DNA from: Bryum argenteum
Taxonomy: Eukaryota; Streptophyta; Bryopsida; Bryales; Bryaceae
Direction: 5' to 3'
NCBI GenBank assembly: GCA_037043015.1
Contig: CM073322.1
Span: 7,327,601-7,391,600 of the forward strand
Length of the DNA stretch: 64,000 nt
Both the position numbers and the translations under genes were made by a program. Of this stretch, positions 46,517-59,987 are shown piece by piece (position 1 is the stretch's first letter; every line of letters starts with the position of its first letter). The notes under the pieces are model-generated. The model saw only the letters and a program-made list of their open reading frames with translations, did not search any database and had not been told where the DNA came from.

Positions 46517-47641
46517 CTAAAGTTTCTTTCGGCCTCGAGTACATTCAATGTATTCCTGCTGACTTAGAAGTGTGGCTTGTTGCAGATCTTGTTGGTACCT
46601 CGCCTCTTCGTCCTCCGGAGATAGATAAGGTGCTGAAGGCATGTCGTTACTTCCGTATGCATTCTGACCATATCCATAATTTGTGTAGCCAACAATGTCT
46701 GATCTTCTATCATATTGACCTCCATACTCGTATGTTTCCTTCGGGTGTGATGGCCTACGGTACTCGGGACTTCCGAATGTTGTACCGTATTGGTTCCCAC
46801 GATTGTATGGGTTTATAGGATGAGTTGGGCTTGAGTTGCATTGAGCATTGGATCCGCTACCCCCTTTCACCTCCTAAACCATGTGTACCTCCTGTATACA
46901 TTGGAGATGGGTAGTTTGAACTAGATCCACCTCTACCGTACTCGCGTTCGGCTCCATACGTGTTTTGCTGATGAGGTGGCATATAACTCACCGGAGTACT
47001 GAATTGGTGGTTTCCATGGTAATACCCCTCACTTCCCGCCAAAGGATACTTTGGTGCTTGACGATCGTCATGGTTTGAGTCTTCTTTGAGTGCCCCCATA
47101 TGCCCTTGGAGTTCCATGTTGTTGAAGTTGGGCATCCATATCACCGAACGTTCAATACGTAGTATAACAATCGCTTGGTCCCATCCAATTTGTGGGAATG
47201 AATCGGTTCTTTGCGATCCAATAAATGCACGTTCAAACCTATCACAAAATGTCCAATCAATGTCCTTGTGCAGACTATTTCACCACACCATGGCCATGGT
47301 AGAATACAACATCAATTCGGCCTTGTGTTCTTGATTCCAATCGCAATTGTGACTTCGTGATATCTCATGCGCAAAATGGTCGCTCTTGCAACTCTTCACC
47401 GGGCCTTTACGACGAGGATCATATTTCTCTCGCTTCGTGCGCGGCATAACTTCATGATGTGGTACATCTTCACGTACTTCTTGCACATGGTGCAATTCCA
47501 AATGTCCGCCCTCTCCTCTCGCCAACCCGGCTCTGCAACACAGTTTGGGTCACTCCATGCTTCCCAATCCATTTTTGGAGGGTCGCCCTTTGGTCGTGGA
47601 GACTTGGCTTCGCCCCTCGAACGTGAAAACTTCGGCGCCAT
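46517..47641 (-). pseudogene. CKKYVKMYHI-family gene of the hAT element
   Basis: The start is ATG 47641 (MAPKFSRSRGEAKSPRPKG). The N-terminal half has WNCTMCKKYVKMYHIMKL and then CKSDHFAHEI, a Cys/His arrangement that looks zinc-binding. The C-terminal half is Tyr/Gly/Ser/Gln-rich (YGYGQNAYGSND, YQQDLQQATLLSQQEY) and probably disordered. The N-terminal half is homologous to the gene starting at 53097. Breaks are a one-base frameshift near 47470 (before MPRTKREKYDP), an in-frame TGA at 47282-47280, and a frameshift in a G-run near 46860. I do not recognise the family; a DNA-binding accessory role is possible by analogy with BED-like fingers but unproven. Confidence 0.5.
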
Positions 47642-47779
47642 TTCCAGCAGCGACAAGTATGCGCGGTGTGGGCGTGGGTGACCCACGCGGACTCGAGAGT
47701 AACGCGATCGATGCGGCTTTAAAAAAAGCCGCAACGCACAGCTCGTTCACCAGAGTGAGGGACAATGAGCCCCTCCCCT

Positions 47780-48110
47780 TCTATTTATGCCGACCGGGAT
47801 CGGACGCCATTGGCCAACTGGCCTTGGCCGTCCGATCTCGGCCGGCAGCCGTCAAATGGGCGATCCGGCGGCCGGCGATCGCGGCGGCCGACCGATCGGG
47901 TCGCCGCGTCCGATCGGTCGATCGGGGCCGTCCGATGGCGCGGCCAATCGGTCGATCGGGGCCGCCGATCCCGGCCGACCGGCCTGGCGACCGGTCGGTC
48001 GACCGGCATCCGGCCACTCGACCGGGTCGGCGACCGGGCCGGCGACCGACGACCGGGTCGGCGACCGGGCCGGCGACCGACCCGTCCCCGGCGGCCGGCT
48101 CGGTCGATCC
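47780..48110 (-). promoter_or_regulatory. GC-rich block and TATA box upstream of the CKKYVKMYHI gene
   Basis: A CCGACCGG/CGGCCGG-rich block is followed, in the minus direction, by GCATAAATAG (about 47781-47790) some 140 bp before the ATG at 47641. On its plus side the block leads into text repeated at 50700. Confidence 0.6.
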
Positions 48111-49824
48111 TTCCGCGTCTCCCCTTCCCCCTCCTCCTCTTCCCTCACCCAAAAACTCCCTGTTTGCACAACTTCGAACACTTCCTCGCCTTGCATACCT
48201 GCATTTTCAAAATTTCTATATTTAGCCTCTTTGGTCCACGTGGCGTCTAAATAAGGACAGGGAATGTTCTGACAAGGGAATGTCGGGAATGTCTTTTCGT
48301 CATAAATGGGAATGTTTTATGACAAAGATACTATCGGCTTTAAATAAACCTATTATAAGGGACTCTTTGCAAGAGGAGGGAAGGCCAACAAATCTCCAAG
48401 CCAATTCACGCACTTTTTGAGTTATGTTGTCCAATTAGCTTTAATTGAACAATACATTTAACAACCAATTTAGTGGGGCCAATTTTCCGAGTCATGAAGT
48501 CCTTTGGAGTTGAAGCCCATGTCTAGAAGGAGAGCCAAGGCCATGGGGCCAATTCTTATTATTAACTAAAGTCCATGTTCTTTTTTGGTACACATTTATT
48601 TTTTATTTTTTGTTTTTTGGAATTATTCTTCCCTAACATCTTTACAATCATGGCCACCATTTCGTCTTTTATCGTCACGGCCAAAAAATGTTTCATATTC
48701 AATTTCAAATGTAATGATCTCGCATGTAGTGATGATCCAACGGTTGAAGATTTCACACTACTACATATGGTAGTTTACTCAAGATCCTATGGTTGAAATT
48801 ATAAAGTATATCCAAAAATATTGGACATAGCCCCTTTGTAGTGAAACCACCTATTCTCGTACACTTAAGGAAAATTGAGGGAATCTATATACTTGGTGTG
48901 AGAAAGGAGTGGGTTACTATTTTTCACGGATAGGAAATAGAAAAATTTATCCATTCTCACTAGGAGATTTTGTCATGTCTTGGCCCCCATTCATGACTTG
49001 CCCCGTACTGTGTACCCTTGAGGTGGCCCTAAATCCCCTCTAATTACATTCCCCAAAAATTTACCTAGTCCTTGGTGAGAATATATTGATGTCTCACATT
49101 GGAGAGATCCAAGTATATATGAAATGTAGGTGATCATGTGTGAGCATTTACTTTTCATAACTTTGGTCTTACTGAGTTTGTCAATATTTAGACTTTCTAT
49201 TTGGGCCTTAACATTTCCACATTGTATGGTCTATATTAATTGATGGGTATTTGGAAATTACTCCGTCGTTGTGTATTCTAATTAGTAATACTTATTATAA
49301 AAAATATGGTGCATAAACAATTAATTCTATTATTCGCTATTTTTTGTTTGACAACCTTCAACTAACCTAGGAGAATATATATAATCTAGTACATATGATT
49401 AATTGTAGCATTATTCTTATTGTATGGATTTGAATAGTTACTTATTTCCCTCTTACCAAGGTAATTGAAATAAGTTTTCATTGTTATTATTTTTGCAATC
49501 ATAAAATAAGAGAAATAAATAGGGGGACAAATAAATTTTAAAAAATATCCCACCCTCTAAGTGTTTAACATATGGCAATAATGGCATCAACTTCTAAATT
49601 TTTAAGCATATTTGATATTGTACAAGTATAGTACATTAGTACTAGGATTAGATGTTATATCAAATTGATTATTCGTATACTATGATTGATTGATTTGGGA
49701 ATAGAATATTTTGAAGAGCCACCACTTCTTCATTTACTGTATGTAATGGATACATTCTCTTGAGGATAAACTTTAAGTTCTTGGTTAAAGATGTATGAAT
49801 TACTATGTAGGCCTCTAGGGTATA

Positions 49825-49851
49825 GGATTTAGGGTTTAGGGTTTAGGGTTT
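49825..49851 (+). repeat. short interstitial TTTAGGG array
   Basis: Three to four TTTAGGG units in tandem, the plant-type telomere repeat. It is too short to mark a chromosome end. Confidence 0.85.
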
Positions 49852-50574
49852 CTGGTCTTGAGGATTTGGGGTACATTTCATTTTAATCCTAGTTTTTGTG
49901 TTGCAAAGCTTTGCAAACACAATTGTGTGTGGATGTAAAATAATGGATTACTGTATGTATGGTGTAGTTCTCAATTATATTTTACATGGATACAAGTTGC
50001 ACTTCTCTACATCGCATAGTTAATGTGTGCAAAAAAATCTATTTTTTATTTATCATTTTTGATTGAAGATGTTATTGACATGGAATAAATCACAAATTTA
50101 TTGCAAAGAATATATAGGTACTATATAAAACATCAACATACGAATTATGATTCCAGAGTCTTCAATTTCATAGCCTATTTTAAACCAATATTGGAATAGA
50201 GTTACTATTGTAGGTCATGTGGCTCAGAGTTTAATTCATAGAGCCTCATAGATCATAACGTATGAGTACTGAAGTAGTGTTTGTACGAAACATTTTTGAA
50301 TTCGTGAAGATCTATACTTTTATGGAGTTCACTCGAAATGGTTATGAACTTAAAATTTAAAGTTCAAATGTATTCGTGAAAAAAGAATACTTAGCATTTC
50401 GGAAATCAACATAGGATTCCTTTCTCATTGTGTAGTAATTACTGAAAATCGAGTAACAGAAATCTTTGAGAAATAAAAAAAGGATCCTATGCAATTTTAT
50501 CTTTTTTTAGTTATATATTTAAGGAAATGTTTTTTTTTAAAAAATAAAATAAAAAAATAAAATAAAAACTGTAC

Positions 50575-50740
50575 TTTGGCCCCCATTTCAGTTGGCCGCC
50601 ATCGGGCGGGCGTGCGACCGGCCCGGCGACCGGCGACCGTCCCGGCGTCCGGCGACTGGCCCGGCGACCGGCCCGACGACCGCCGACCGGCGTGGGGACC
50701 GACCACGTCCCCCGGGCGACCGGTCGGTCGGTCCTTCCGC
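50575..50740. promoter_or_regulatory. orphan GC-rich block inside the duplication
   Basis: A CCGGCGACCGGCC-type block like those next to the element genes, but with no gene reading away from it on either side. It looks like a duplicate of the 47780-48110 block. Confidence 0.5.
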
Positions 50741-52456
50741 GTCCCCCCTTCCCCCTCCTCCTCTTGCCTCTCCCCAAACTCCCCGTTTGCACAACTTCGA
50801 TCGCTTCTTCGCCTTGCATACCTGCATTTTCAAAAGTACTATATTTAGTCTTTATGCTCCACGTGGCGTCTAAATATGGACAGGGAATTTTCTGACAAGA
50901 GAATGTCGGGAATATCTTTTTGTCCCACGCGAGAATGTTTTATGACAAAGATACTCTTGGCTTTAAATATATCCATAGTAATGGACTTTCTTCAAGGGGA
51001 GTTAAGGCGAGCAAATCTCCACGCCAATACACTCACTTTTTGAGTTGTTGTGCCCAATTGGCTCGAATCGAAGTAAACATTTAACAATCAATATAGTGTG
51101 GTCAATTTTCTCATTTGTGAAGGCATTGAGAGTTCATGCCCTTGTTTTTAAGGAAAGCAAAGGCAAAGGGGCCAATTCTTATTATTAGTTAAAGACCATG
51201 CTTTTGATTGTACACCTTAATTTATTTTTGTTAAAATATTCCTTCTTAACCCCTAAAGATCCATTGACACCAAAGTGGAGGTTTCCTATTTCGGGCAGCT
51301 TATATGAAGAGGTCAAAAGTAATAATTTTTATTAAATTTTGTCTAGGTGGTCCTTACACCGCAAAGTGCATGTGCTAAAATTTGCATATCCAAATTCCAA
51401 ATTTACAACCTACATCTATAATATTTACGTTTGAAGTCCATTAAGGCGCTTAAATTTAGTCTTTGTTTGAAATTCTTTTTTGGAAATATGTTCATGAACA
51501 ATTTACTACTTGATTCAAAGTGACCCAAGTCAAAATGTTTGTCTATTTCACAAGGGTGCTGTTGAAAGATTACAAAAATAATCTTCACAATTTCTAGTAA
51601 TTTCCGATATAAGTCATATAACTCTTTCTTCGATTGATTGTTTTGAAAATATAAAATTTTAAATAGGCATCTCTTCTTCATTTAGAGTATCTAGTGGATA
51701 AAATCACTCGTGGATAGGATTTGTGGTTTATGGTTTAGGATGTATGAATAACTCTTTAGGATGAGTTCCAAAATAAGTGTCCTACATTAAGATTAGGATA
51801 CTCCAATTGACATTCTCAACCATGCAATATTGGAATAGAGTTCTTTGTTGTAGGTCATGTGGTTAAAAGTTTGATTCATGAAGCCAATGGTCAATTAAAT
51901 TACAAAAGGAAAATAGAGAAGAAAGATATTGATTCGAAACCAAATGAATGCCTTATGTTTGAAACATCTATTAATTTGTGAAGATTTACACTTTAAAGAG
52001 TCCACTCAAAATGGTTATGAACTTAAAATTTAGAGTTAACCCCTAAACGACCACGGCCACCGATTCGGCGTTTACGATGAAGGAAAAAATAATTTACAAA
52101 TCAACTTTAAACGTTATGATCTCACATCTAGTGATGATCCAACGGTTAAAAATATTCACAATACTACCAATGGTAGTCTACTTCAAGATCCTACGGATGA
52201 AATTATCAATAATTTCCAAAAATATTGACGTACCCCCAATAGTACATAGTGGTCTCATCTTTGGGATTTCAGGCTCCAAAACATTGTGGATTTTTAGGGG
52301 TTAAGATGTATCCGTGAGAAATAATATATTGCATTTCAGAAATCAACATAGGATTCCTTATTTCACTTTGTGTAATAATCACTTTGAGAATCAAATAACA
52401 AAAAACTTTGCGAAATAAAAAAAAATCTGTCCTGCTATGTAAGATCTCTCGAATTT

Positions 52457-52460
<4 letters not shown>

Positions 52461-52549
<89 letters not shown>
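52461..52549. repeat. (TA)n microsatellite
   Basis: An uninterrupted TA run of about 89 bp. Confidence 0.97.
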
Positions 52550-52551
<2 letters not shown>

Positions 52552-52599
52552 CCTAATTTTTATTTTAAAAAAATTGAAAAAAATTTTAAAAAAAAACGG

Positions 52600-52905
52600 C
52601 GCCGCCACATCGGCCGGCGTTGGTCGACCGGCATCGGTCGGCCGGCATCAGCGACGCGGCCACGATCGGCCGGCGACATCGGTCAGCGGCGCCACCGTCG
52701 GGCCGACGACCGCCACGACGGCCGCCCCGATCGGTCGACCGGATCGATCGCGACGATCGGTCGGCCGGGCCGCCGCCGCCAAGACGGCCGCGCCGTGATT
52801 GGCCGGCGCGACCGGCCGGCCAAGACATCGGTCGCGGCCGTGATTGATTGGCGACCGTCCGGGCGGCGGCGGTCTCTAGGGTTGGGAGGGAGGGGGATAA
52901 AGGCC
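52600..52905 (+). promoter_or_regulatory. GC-rich block and TATA-like box upstream of the RING-containing gene
   Basis: CGGCCGGC/GATCGGTC-rich text is followed by GGGGATAAAGG (52893-52903), about 195 bp before the ATG at 53097. Confidence 0.55.
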
Positions 52906-53096
52906 TTTGGGGCCTCATTTCCCCTCACTTCTCCTTGTATTCATCCATCTCAACCGAGCCGCAACCGTGGGCATTAGCTTCTCGTGTCTTTGCATTTGTG
53001 GTGGCGGGGAAGTCGGCGTGATACTTGCGGGCGTCACGATCGAATTTTTGCATACTTGGGATATCTTCGGGGTATTTTAAATACTCCCTATTCTTC

Positions 53097-56000
53097 ATGG
53101 CGACGGATATTGATAACACGAACATGGAGGCTGGTTCTGAACAGACCTTGAGGTCACCTGCGAAAGAAACCACAAACGCAGGATTGGTGGGGACTGAGTT
53201 GGTTTTACATGAGACACCGTCAAAGAGAGTGAAACCAAAAGGAGCGAGACATGAGTTGCACTATGATATCTTGGATAATGAGGCCATCAAAGCTGAGAGC
53301 GGTTGGGCCAATGAACCAGAGGAATACTGGAGAATGGCGACGTGCAAGAAATATGTGAAGATGTATCACATTGGGAAACTTTGGCCTCGAGAATGTCACA
53401 AAGTTAATACCAATAATTTTACTTGCAACCCTCAAACATGCAAGGATGATCACTTCCTTCATCGTGCTGAAGAAGTTAGGGTGGCATTGTTTTGAACTCG
53501 TCCCAAGAGCAAGGGTTATTTTTCATATACGCTCTTGAGCATGGTGTATGCTGAGCTCATATTGAAGCGCAAGGTGAACTGGAGCACATTCACGGCGAGT
53601 AGTGCATATCCTCTTCGAATCGGGAGAAATCAAAAGGATATCCCTGATAGGTTTGATCCAGAATCAAACTCTACAAAGGCCTTATTGCAGTACTTGAGGA
53701 GGAAAACTCATGAGACGGCGGAGAAGGAATCTCCTCCAACAACCACGACACATCAGGAGGATGGAAGGAATATGGTTGCTACGGATGCACCAATCGTAGA
53801 ACCAACTATAACTGATAGGCTCGAAGGTGCAAATGTAGTTGAAGAACCTCGTGAAACCCCGGTACCAACATCAGAGGAGGCAGGGCCAAGTGAACCACGG
53901 GAAACCAGAGCACCAACTTCTCCCATGGATGACATGGATCCCGATTGGGGTGCGGCGCCAATGTTCGAGAGGTATATGCGTTATCAAGTAGCGGATAACA
54001 CATTGGATGAGTGGATGAAAAAAGCAAAAAGTTTGGCAGATTGGTGCAATGAGGTAGATAAAGAGGCCGGTTTGCCAGGGAATCATTGGGGAGATGCTTC
54101 GGTTGAAATGGTAACTTGTCTAGGGTTCAACTTGAAGATGGGGTCAGAAATACTTGCGGATATGGCTCCTCGTTTTGTGGAGATGGCTCACACTTTTGCA
54201 GGTATCACGCCCAACGTTCTACGAGCTGCCATAAATTTTGAGGCACTCGTAGATAAGTTTGATCCTCTAATAAAGGACCGAGTGAAGACTCGAGAAATTC
54301 ATTTTGAAACCGGAGAAACAACAAAGAAATTACGCAACGTCTCCTTGACGAGTTCTACAGGGAATTGCGGTTGTTTGGCCAAGGTTCTGCTAGCAAGTAT
54401 GAGGCAAAGTACCAAGAAGCAATGCGCCAAAAGGATGCGGTAGAAGACTTAGAAGATGACCGATTCGCCTATGTTCAATCACAGAATGACACTCAGGGGG
54501 CTTCATGTAGTCATGTTGTTCCAGAATGTGATGCGGGTGGTAAAGACGATGGTAAAGAGGATGGTGAAAAGGATGGTAATAAAGATAAGGGGAAGACTAT
54601 TATCGGGACTTCTGATAGTCTTTTTCTTTCACAAATTGATGGGGGTGGTAAAGAGGATGGTGAAGAAGAGAAGAGAAAGACGTATATCAGGGATTTATCT
54701 CCTCTCAAAGAGGTTAGTGAAGAGGATGGTAAAGAAGATAAGGGAAAAACCATTATCGAAATAGACGATGATGACGATGATGAAATTCGGGGGGAATTGA
54801 AGTTAATATCACAAAAGGAGATAGATGATGCACAGATTGAGCGACAACGAGCATGGGCGATGGAGTTCGCAAGACTCAAGAAGGAGAGAGATGTTACGAT
54901 TGCGAAAATTGGAGGAGGAAGCAAAAGCATGCTCAATGAAGTTGGAGGCTACAAGTAAAGAGAGAGATGAGGCGATCGGCTGAATTGGAGGCATTACGGA
55001 AAACCTTCAAAACGGTAGATTCTACGAGGCGGCAAATCCACCTTCACCTATGCATACTACCATGGTTGGGATGGGTTCATCGACTTCAAGATAAGAGGAG
55101 CTTGGTTTCGAGAGCAAAAGAAGATCTGAAATCGATTGCATCTACATCAAAGGAATCACGTGAAGTTGTAGATGCTTCATTGGAGAAGTTCGTTAAGAAC
55201 GGATCGAAAAAACGATATGACCCCATAGAGGTCACTTTTTGGGGGGATATTGAAGAGATGATGGAGCGTACAAACTACTCTAAGATGGGACGAAACAATG
55301 ATGTTGATTGGACTATGGAGATAGAGGAAGGATGGGCGCCGTATAGTAGATTCTCATCGCACCTCCAAGAGTCAGCTCGCATAGTAATCAACACATGCGA
55401 CCCTCCTCCCGCAATACTTAAAGACAAATGTGCGGTGTGCCTACATAATTTTGGTCCGGAGGGCGCATACACGTTAGGCCAATGTGGCCATAACTTTCAT
55501 GTTACTTGCATATGCCGATATGCGATGACAAAATCGGTATGTCCAGTATGTTGCTCTCCATTTAGCACGAGATTCTACGAGATGATGGGCATTCGAGATC
55601 TTATGCCACCAGGGCACGAGTTCAACCGATGGAATCTTCCATTGGATCAATACCCGAAGAAATTTCTAAACTACTCTGATTGGGGAAATGCTCTTACCGA
55701 GTACATCCGAATCAAAACACCAACTAGCCATTCAATTTGGTGGGGATCATGATCAGTTATTTTGGATGACACGAGATTACGAAATAGAGATCAGGGCGAG
55801 GAATATTGAAGGTGATGAGCAACGAGAGTTGTTTTGTCGTAATTTCGGAGGGCATTGGAGCGTCGAACACAACCGTTTCTTTTGATTTCCTCCAAAGAAA
55901 GTGGAAAAGGGAGAAGATGGTTCGTGGCACGAAATAACCGATTCAACAGGCTTTGGTGAGGAGTACAATAAGTACGATCATACTCCAATTGGAAGAGCTC

Positions 56001-56413
56001 ACGGTACTCGAAAATTGGAGGAGGCCGCAATATACCGGATTTCGATACCGGAAAATTCTTTTGAAGATGTGGAGGTCTCTTATTGGGATGCGGTGAAGAA
56101 GTTTGATACGCGTATCGATGACGCCATTACATTTTGGAGAGAATGTCTTTTAAACCCAAAAGACACACAACTTCTATTATTGGATGAGTTTGAAGGTGTT
56201 GTACAGGTGTCATTGCAAAGATCGAGAAGGCCATGGAAATCTTACGTAACAAACAAGTGGATCCGAGCAAAAAGCGGAAGAGGCAATCGGGCGACGATGG
56301 GGAGGATAGTTGGCGGCGGTATGAGAGGCGAAATCGCGGCGGTGGATCGAGAGTATGAAGAGGGCGGTCGAATTGCCCGTCCAAGTCAAAGACCGCGTAC
56401 TCGCAGCCAGTAG
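53097..56413 (+). pseudogene. RING-H2 finger gene of the hAT element, frame-shifted
   Basis: The start is ATG 53097 (MATDIDNTNMEAGSEQ). The N-terminal part has CKKYVKMYHIGKLWPRE and CKDDHFLHRAEE, homologous to the 47641 gene. Then come a Pro/Glu/Thr-rich segment, an acidic Lys/Asp/Gly region (54520-54790), a coiled coil (RLKKERD onward), and a RING-H2 finger at about 55429-55557: CAVC, CGHNFHVTC, CPVC. A C-terminal region with WHEITDSTGFGEEYN and FWRECLLNPKD follows. The whole would be about 1100 residues. Frame changes are needed near 53490, 54325, 54950, 55000-55080, 55745 and 56210, and an in-frame TGA lies at 55883-55885. RING-H2 fingers are typical of E3 ubiquitin ligases; that role is inferred. 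The many single-base shifts could partly be consensus errors. Confidence 0.55.
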
Positions 56414-56476
56414 CTCGAGTTGGCCAATCGGATGGATCTTGATTTGAAGTTAGAACGGATGTTGGACCTTAAGTTC

Positions 56477-56609
<133 letters not shown>

Positions 56610-56937
56610 TTTTTAGATTGTATGGTTGTTGTTTTAAAAATGATACAAATGCCACCATTGATCCATGGGGCCTTATTTTTGAAGTAAAGGGTTACAATCT
56701 TTTTGATTTAATGTGCATTTCTTTTGTATGCTTGAGACAATTGAGAGTGAAGACTATCGTACGACAAGTATGTAAAAATATATGTAATATTTTTCAAAAC
56801 ATTAAATGCAGTCATGTAGACAATAGAATCTCCAAATGCATTTGGAGTATAACAATAAAGTACTACAGTTTACTATAACTACAATTTCTATAATAAGTAT
56901 AAGTCCTATGAACCTATACTACATAAAGATGCCAAAT

Positions 56938-59530
56938 TCAACTACTCATCGCACCGGAGGATTGCTCATAATCGCTATCTCCCTTCACTTCAGCTCCACT
57001 GGATCCCATAGGATCATATTCATAATCGCTTGGAACCTCCTCTTTGATCTTGGGTTTATTCTCTGGACATTGTATATTCCCATACTTATGCCAAGTATCA
57101 AATTCGGGGAGATTAACAGGGATCTTCGTTTTTTTAGGCGGAACAATTGGAATCACATTGCGATTTCCGTTTATGCGACTTGGAAGTGCCAAGCATGTGC
57201 TGTAACCCCGTGGCAGTACGAAGAACATTGGCATTCTTTAAATACCTGCCCAACGGTACATCAGAGTCACTAGAGATGCTCCCATATTTGGCTCTTGAAA
57301 GGGATACTAAACCCTTAGACGATTTCTCCAAGGTTGTCGTAACCCTTGTAGTAGAGGGTTGAAATAAAGCGCGGGGAGTAGCACATTGATCAGATACTTG
57401 ATCCTTACTACCGGATGCAATATTCTCCGCGACCGGATCAGAGCTCATAGTGCCCGCAGTTGTGTTGCACGCAGTGGTCTTCGCATCTATCGCCTCCTTT
57501 TCCAACCGTAAACCAGTAGCGATAACAGGTAGGACGTTATTTGATTTGTCCATGCCGCCTTGTGTCATTAACCGGCTAACGGTCTCATCATCTAGATCAT
57601 CCATTTGAAAGACCATGAGCGATAAAATCACCATTACCATCATGAACATTTGGAGCATCTTCATCATTTGAAGCGGGAAGAAAGTCATATCATTATCTTC
57701 ATCGCCAAATTCAAAAACATCATTGTCATCGACTCGATTCGTCCTCGATGACTTCCTCATCATTCTCATGTACTTGGTCTTCCTCTAAATCCAAGTTCTC
57801 TCTATACCACCCCCATCATCACTCAACTTATCATTCGCGAGCAATTTCGAGTTGGAATATATGTAGACCAAGTCATCAGCTCTGCCCGGTAGTAACCGAT
57901 TCCGTTTCTTGTTGTGAACATAAGAGTAGCTACTCCAGTTGCGTTCGCAAGCTGACGAGGACACGGTCTGTGCTAGTATTCGCTTTGCAATTGGAGAGAG
58001 GAGCTTAGCACAAGCACCTTCAAACTCCCACCATGCATGTGGAGCTAGTTTTTGAGTATTAGGCTCCAACATGTCATGGAATGGTGGACCCCTTACTCGA
58101 AACGCAAGAAATTCACTCACCACGTCTGCATAATCCTCCGCGGGACATAATTTTTGTAAAACACGCTTGGAAGCGATTGTAAGATCGGGATCGTCAGCTA
58201 ACTCTTGGTCGTGTAGTAAATAAGGATTTAAAAGTGCAGCCGCGCCATGTAAATCCGTTGTCATGAGCCGTTTCCGATGGTAAAACTCCTCTTTTGCGGT
58301 GGCCACCTCAAGTGGTTCCAATGAGATGGGCGGTGCGTGCAAAGTATGGACATGTCTCTCAAGATCACACATAATATGCCATGCCTTGCCCGTACTAGGA
58401 GCCTTGCCGTCGAATTCTCTCAGAGCGTACACCACGGGGGCAACCATATCCCGTAGTCTTTTGCATTGCTTCCAAAACTCATCGCTCAACACCACCTTCT
58501 TGACCTTACGTGAGAATTTAAGCTTATCTCTAGCAGATACCGTCTTCTTCGAGGCATAGGCTGTGAACATAGGGTCGACAACAACTTGCTCCAATGATTC
58601 CTTGACCTCCAACAAGGGATCTATCATTATGAATTGACTAGCAAATCTTGTTTTCCCGGGCATCAGGAGGCTGAATTTCGCCTCGTGTTTACGAACCACA
58701 GCTAGGGGCATTTGTCGCCTCTTGATAAACTTGACCATTTTCTTCGCCATGACCAAAGTATTCGCCATCCATCCAGCCTTTCACCCTTGCATGAAAATGT
58801 GCGGATATTTCTCAAGGACTATTCTTGAGGCATTGAGCATTACAGAAGCATTATCTGTGCATACTTGAACAATGTTCTCTGGTCCAACTTCTTCTATGTA
58901 CTTCAACATGAGAGTTGACATGTACACCGCTGTTTTTTCTTGGCCAGTAGTATCAACAGCACCAAGAAAAAGCTCTCCGGCTTGAGTCACGAGCATCACA
59001 TACACCAAAGGGCGACTAGTCACAGATAACCATCCATCCATAGTCAAAGTTCCTCCAAACTTCCGAAGGCTCTCAGAGAGTCTACTATCTAGTTTCTTTT
59101 GTAACTCCGTCTTTACTTCTCCTAACAACCTTGTCCGAATGTGTAGGATGGTGGAGCATAGGATTTTCAAATCCCTTGATCTTCATCACTAGACTTTGAA
59201 CGCATCATTGCGGGCTCATGAGAATGGTATATTTGCTTCGTAAAAAATTTCGCCCGAGTTTATCCAACTCCCGCCTATCCGCTTCGCAAAAGTAGCTTCA
59301 ATTGAAGATTGCTTCGTTTGCTTCATAGATCCAAACATCGGGCGAGTATCCCTTATTCCCCTCATATGCATGGAAGAAGCGAGGTTGACCCTACCAAAAG
59401 ATTTGTTGAATTCATGGGGGTGCCTAGCGAGGACCCTACACAAGAGTCACTCCTAGGGGTTTCGGGAATGTCATGTTTTGAAGCACTGAACGTCCGTGGA
59501 TGGAGTGAGAGAACATTCACCGAGAAATAG
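56938..59530 (-). pseudogene. hAT transposase with DUF659 and hATC regions, mutated
   Basis: Reading leftward, 59443-59216 has KQSSIEATFAKRIGGSW. 59170-58781 is a DUF659 region with MDGW and CTDNASVM, in the positions of the first two catalytic Asp of hAT RNase-H folds. 58768-57785 continues with the helical core and the hATC dimerisation region (SSSACERNWSSYSYVHNKKRNRL, split here at the Glu of ACERNWS). A C-terminal extension (57769-56938) is acidic and Ser/Thr-rich. An in-frame TGA lies at 58783-58781. The AHxL-type motif expected just there seems missing, suggesting a small deletion. Frame changes lie near 57780 and 57150. The N-terminal zinc finger is not readable. A TATATAAG box lies at about 59988-59995 and the GC-rich block at 60065-60300. 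The protein would cut and join hAT ends; this copy is unlikely to. Confidence 0.82.
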
Positions 59531-59987
59531 TTCCAATTCTCCGTTATATGGAGGGAACTCCCACCACATCTTAAAAATAACTCGCCTAATTTCCCTAGGC
59601 GACTTTGGGCAAAGGGCGAACTCGAATCCCTATGTCCAGAATCTTCTCGTACCCATAATGACTCAAATTCCGACTCTTCTTCTTGAAACAATTACACGAC
59701 ATAGTGAGCACTTTGTAGGAAGGACCCAGACGCTTTGCCTTCCTTCTCGATGTCTCTAAACCAAGGCTCATGTGGAGCAGGGCCCATTTTGATAAATAGG
59801 ACGCTTCAAATTCTTAAATAATGGTGGGACCGTGACGGGGAAAAAATTGGCAAGAGTTCCTTACGGAAATCCTCACTTCCGAACTCAATACCTACCAAGC
59901 AATGTACACATAAAATGAATTATGTGGCTCATAGCTCTTGGAAAGTGTTCAAAATTCGGAAGTGAAATGAGACTCAATGTGTCTTCT

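Larger units (their letters stand above)
48080..52450 (+). repeat. direct duplication of a long non-coding block
   Basis: Text from about 48080 (CCTTCCGCGTCTCCCCTTCC) to 50490 is repeated at about 50725-52420, with indels. Matching landmarks are TTGCACAACTTCGA (48163, 50783), CACGTGGCGTCTAAATA (48237, 50860), AGTGATGATCCAACGGTT (48729, 52130), and AAATCAACATAGGATTCCTT (50404, 52339). The second copy is shorter. It includes a copy of the GC-rich block (50580-50740). I see no gene in 48110-52600 apart from repeat-driven frames. Confidence 0.8.

Noticed and set aside
49825..49851. Telomere sequence as a chromosome end
   Set aside because: Only three to four TTTAGGG units inside a transposon; more likely an interstitial or chance array.
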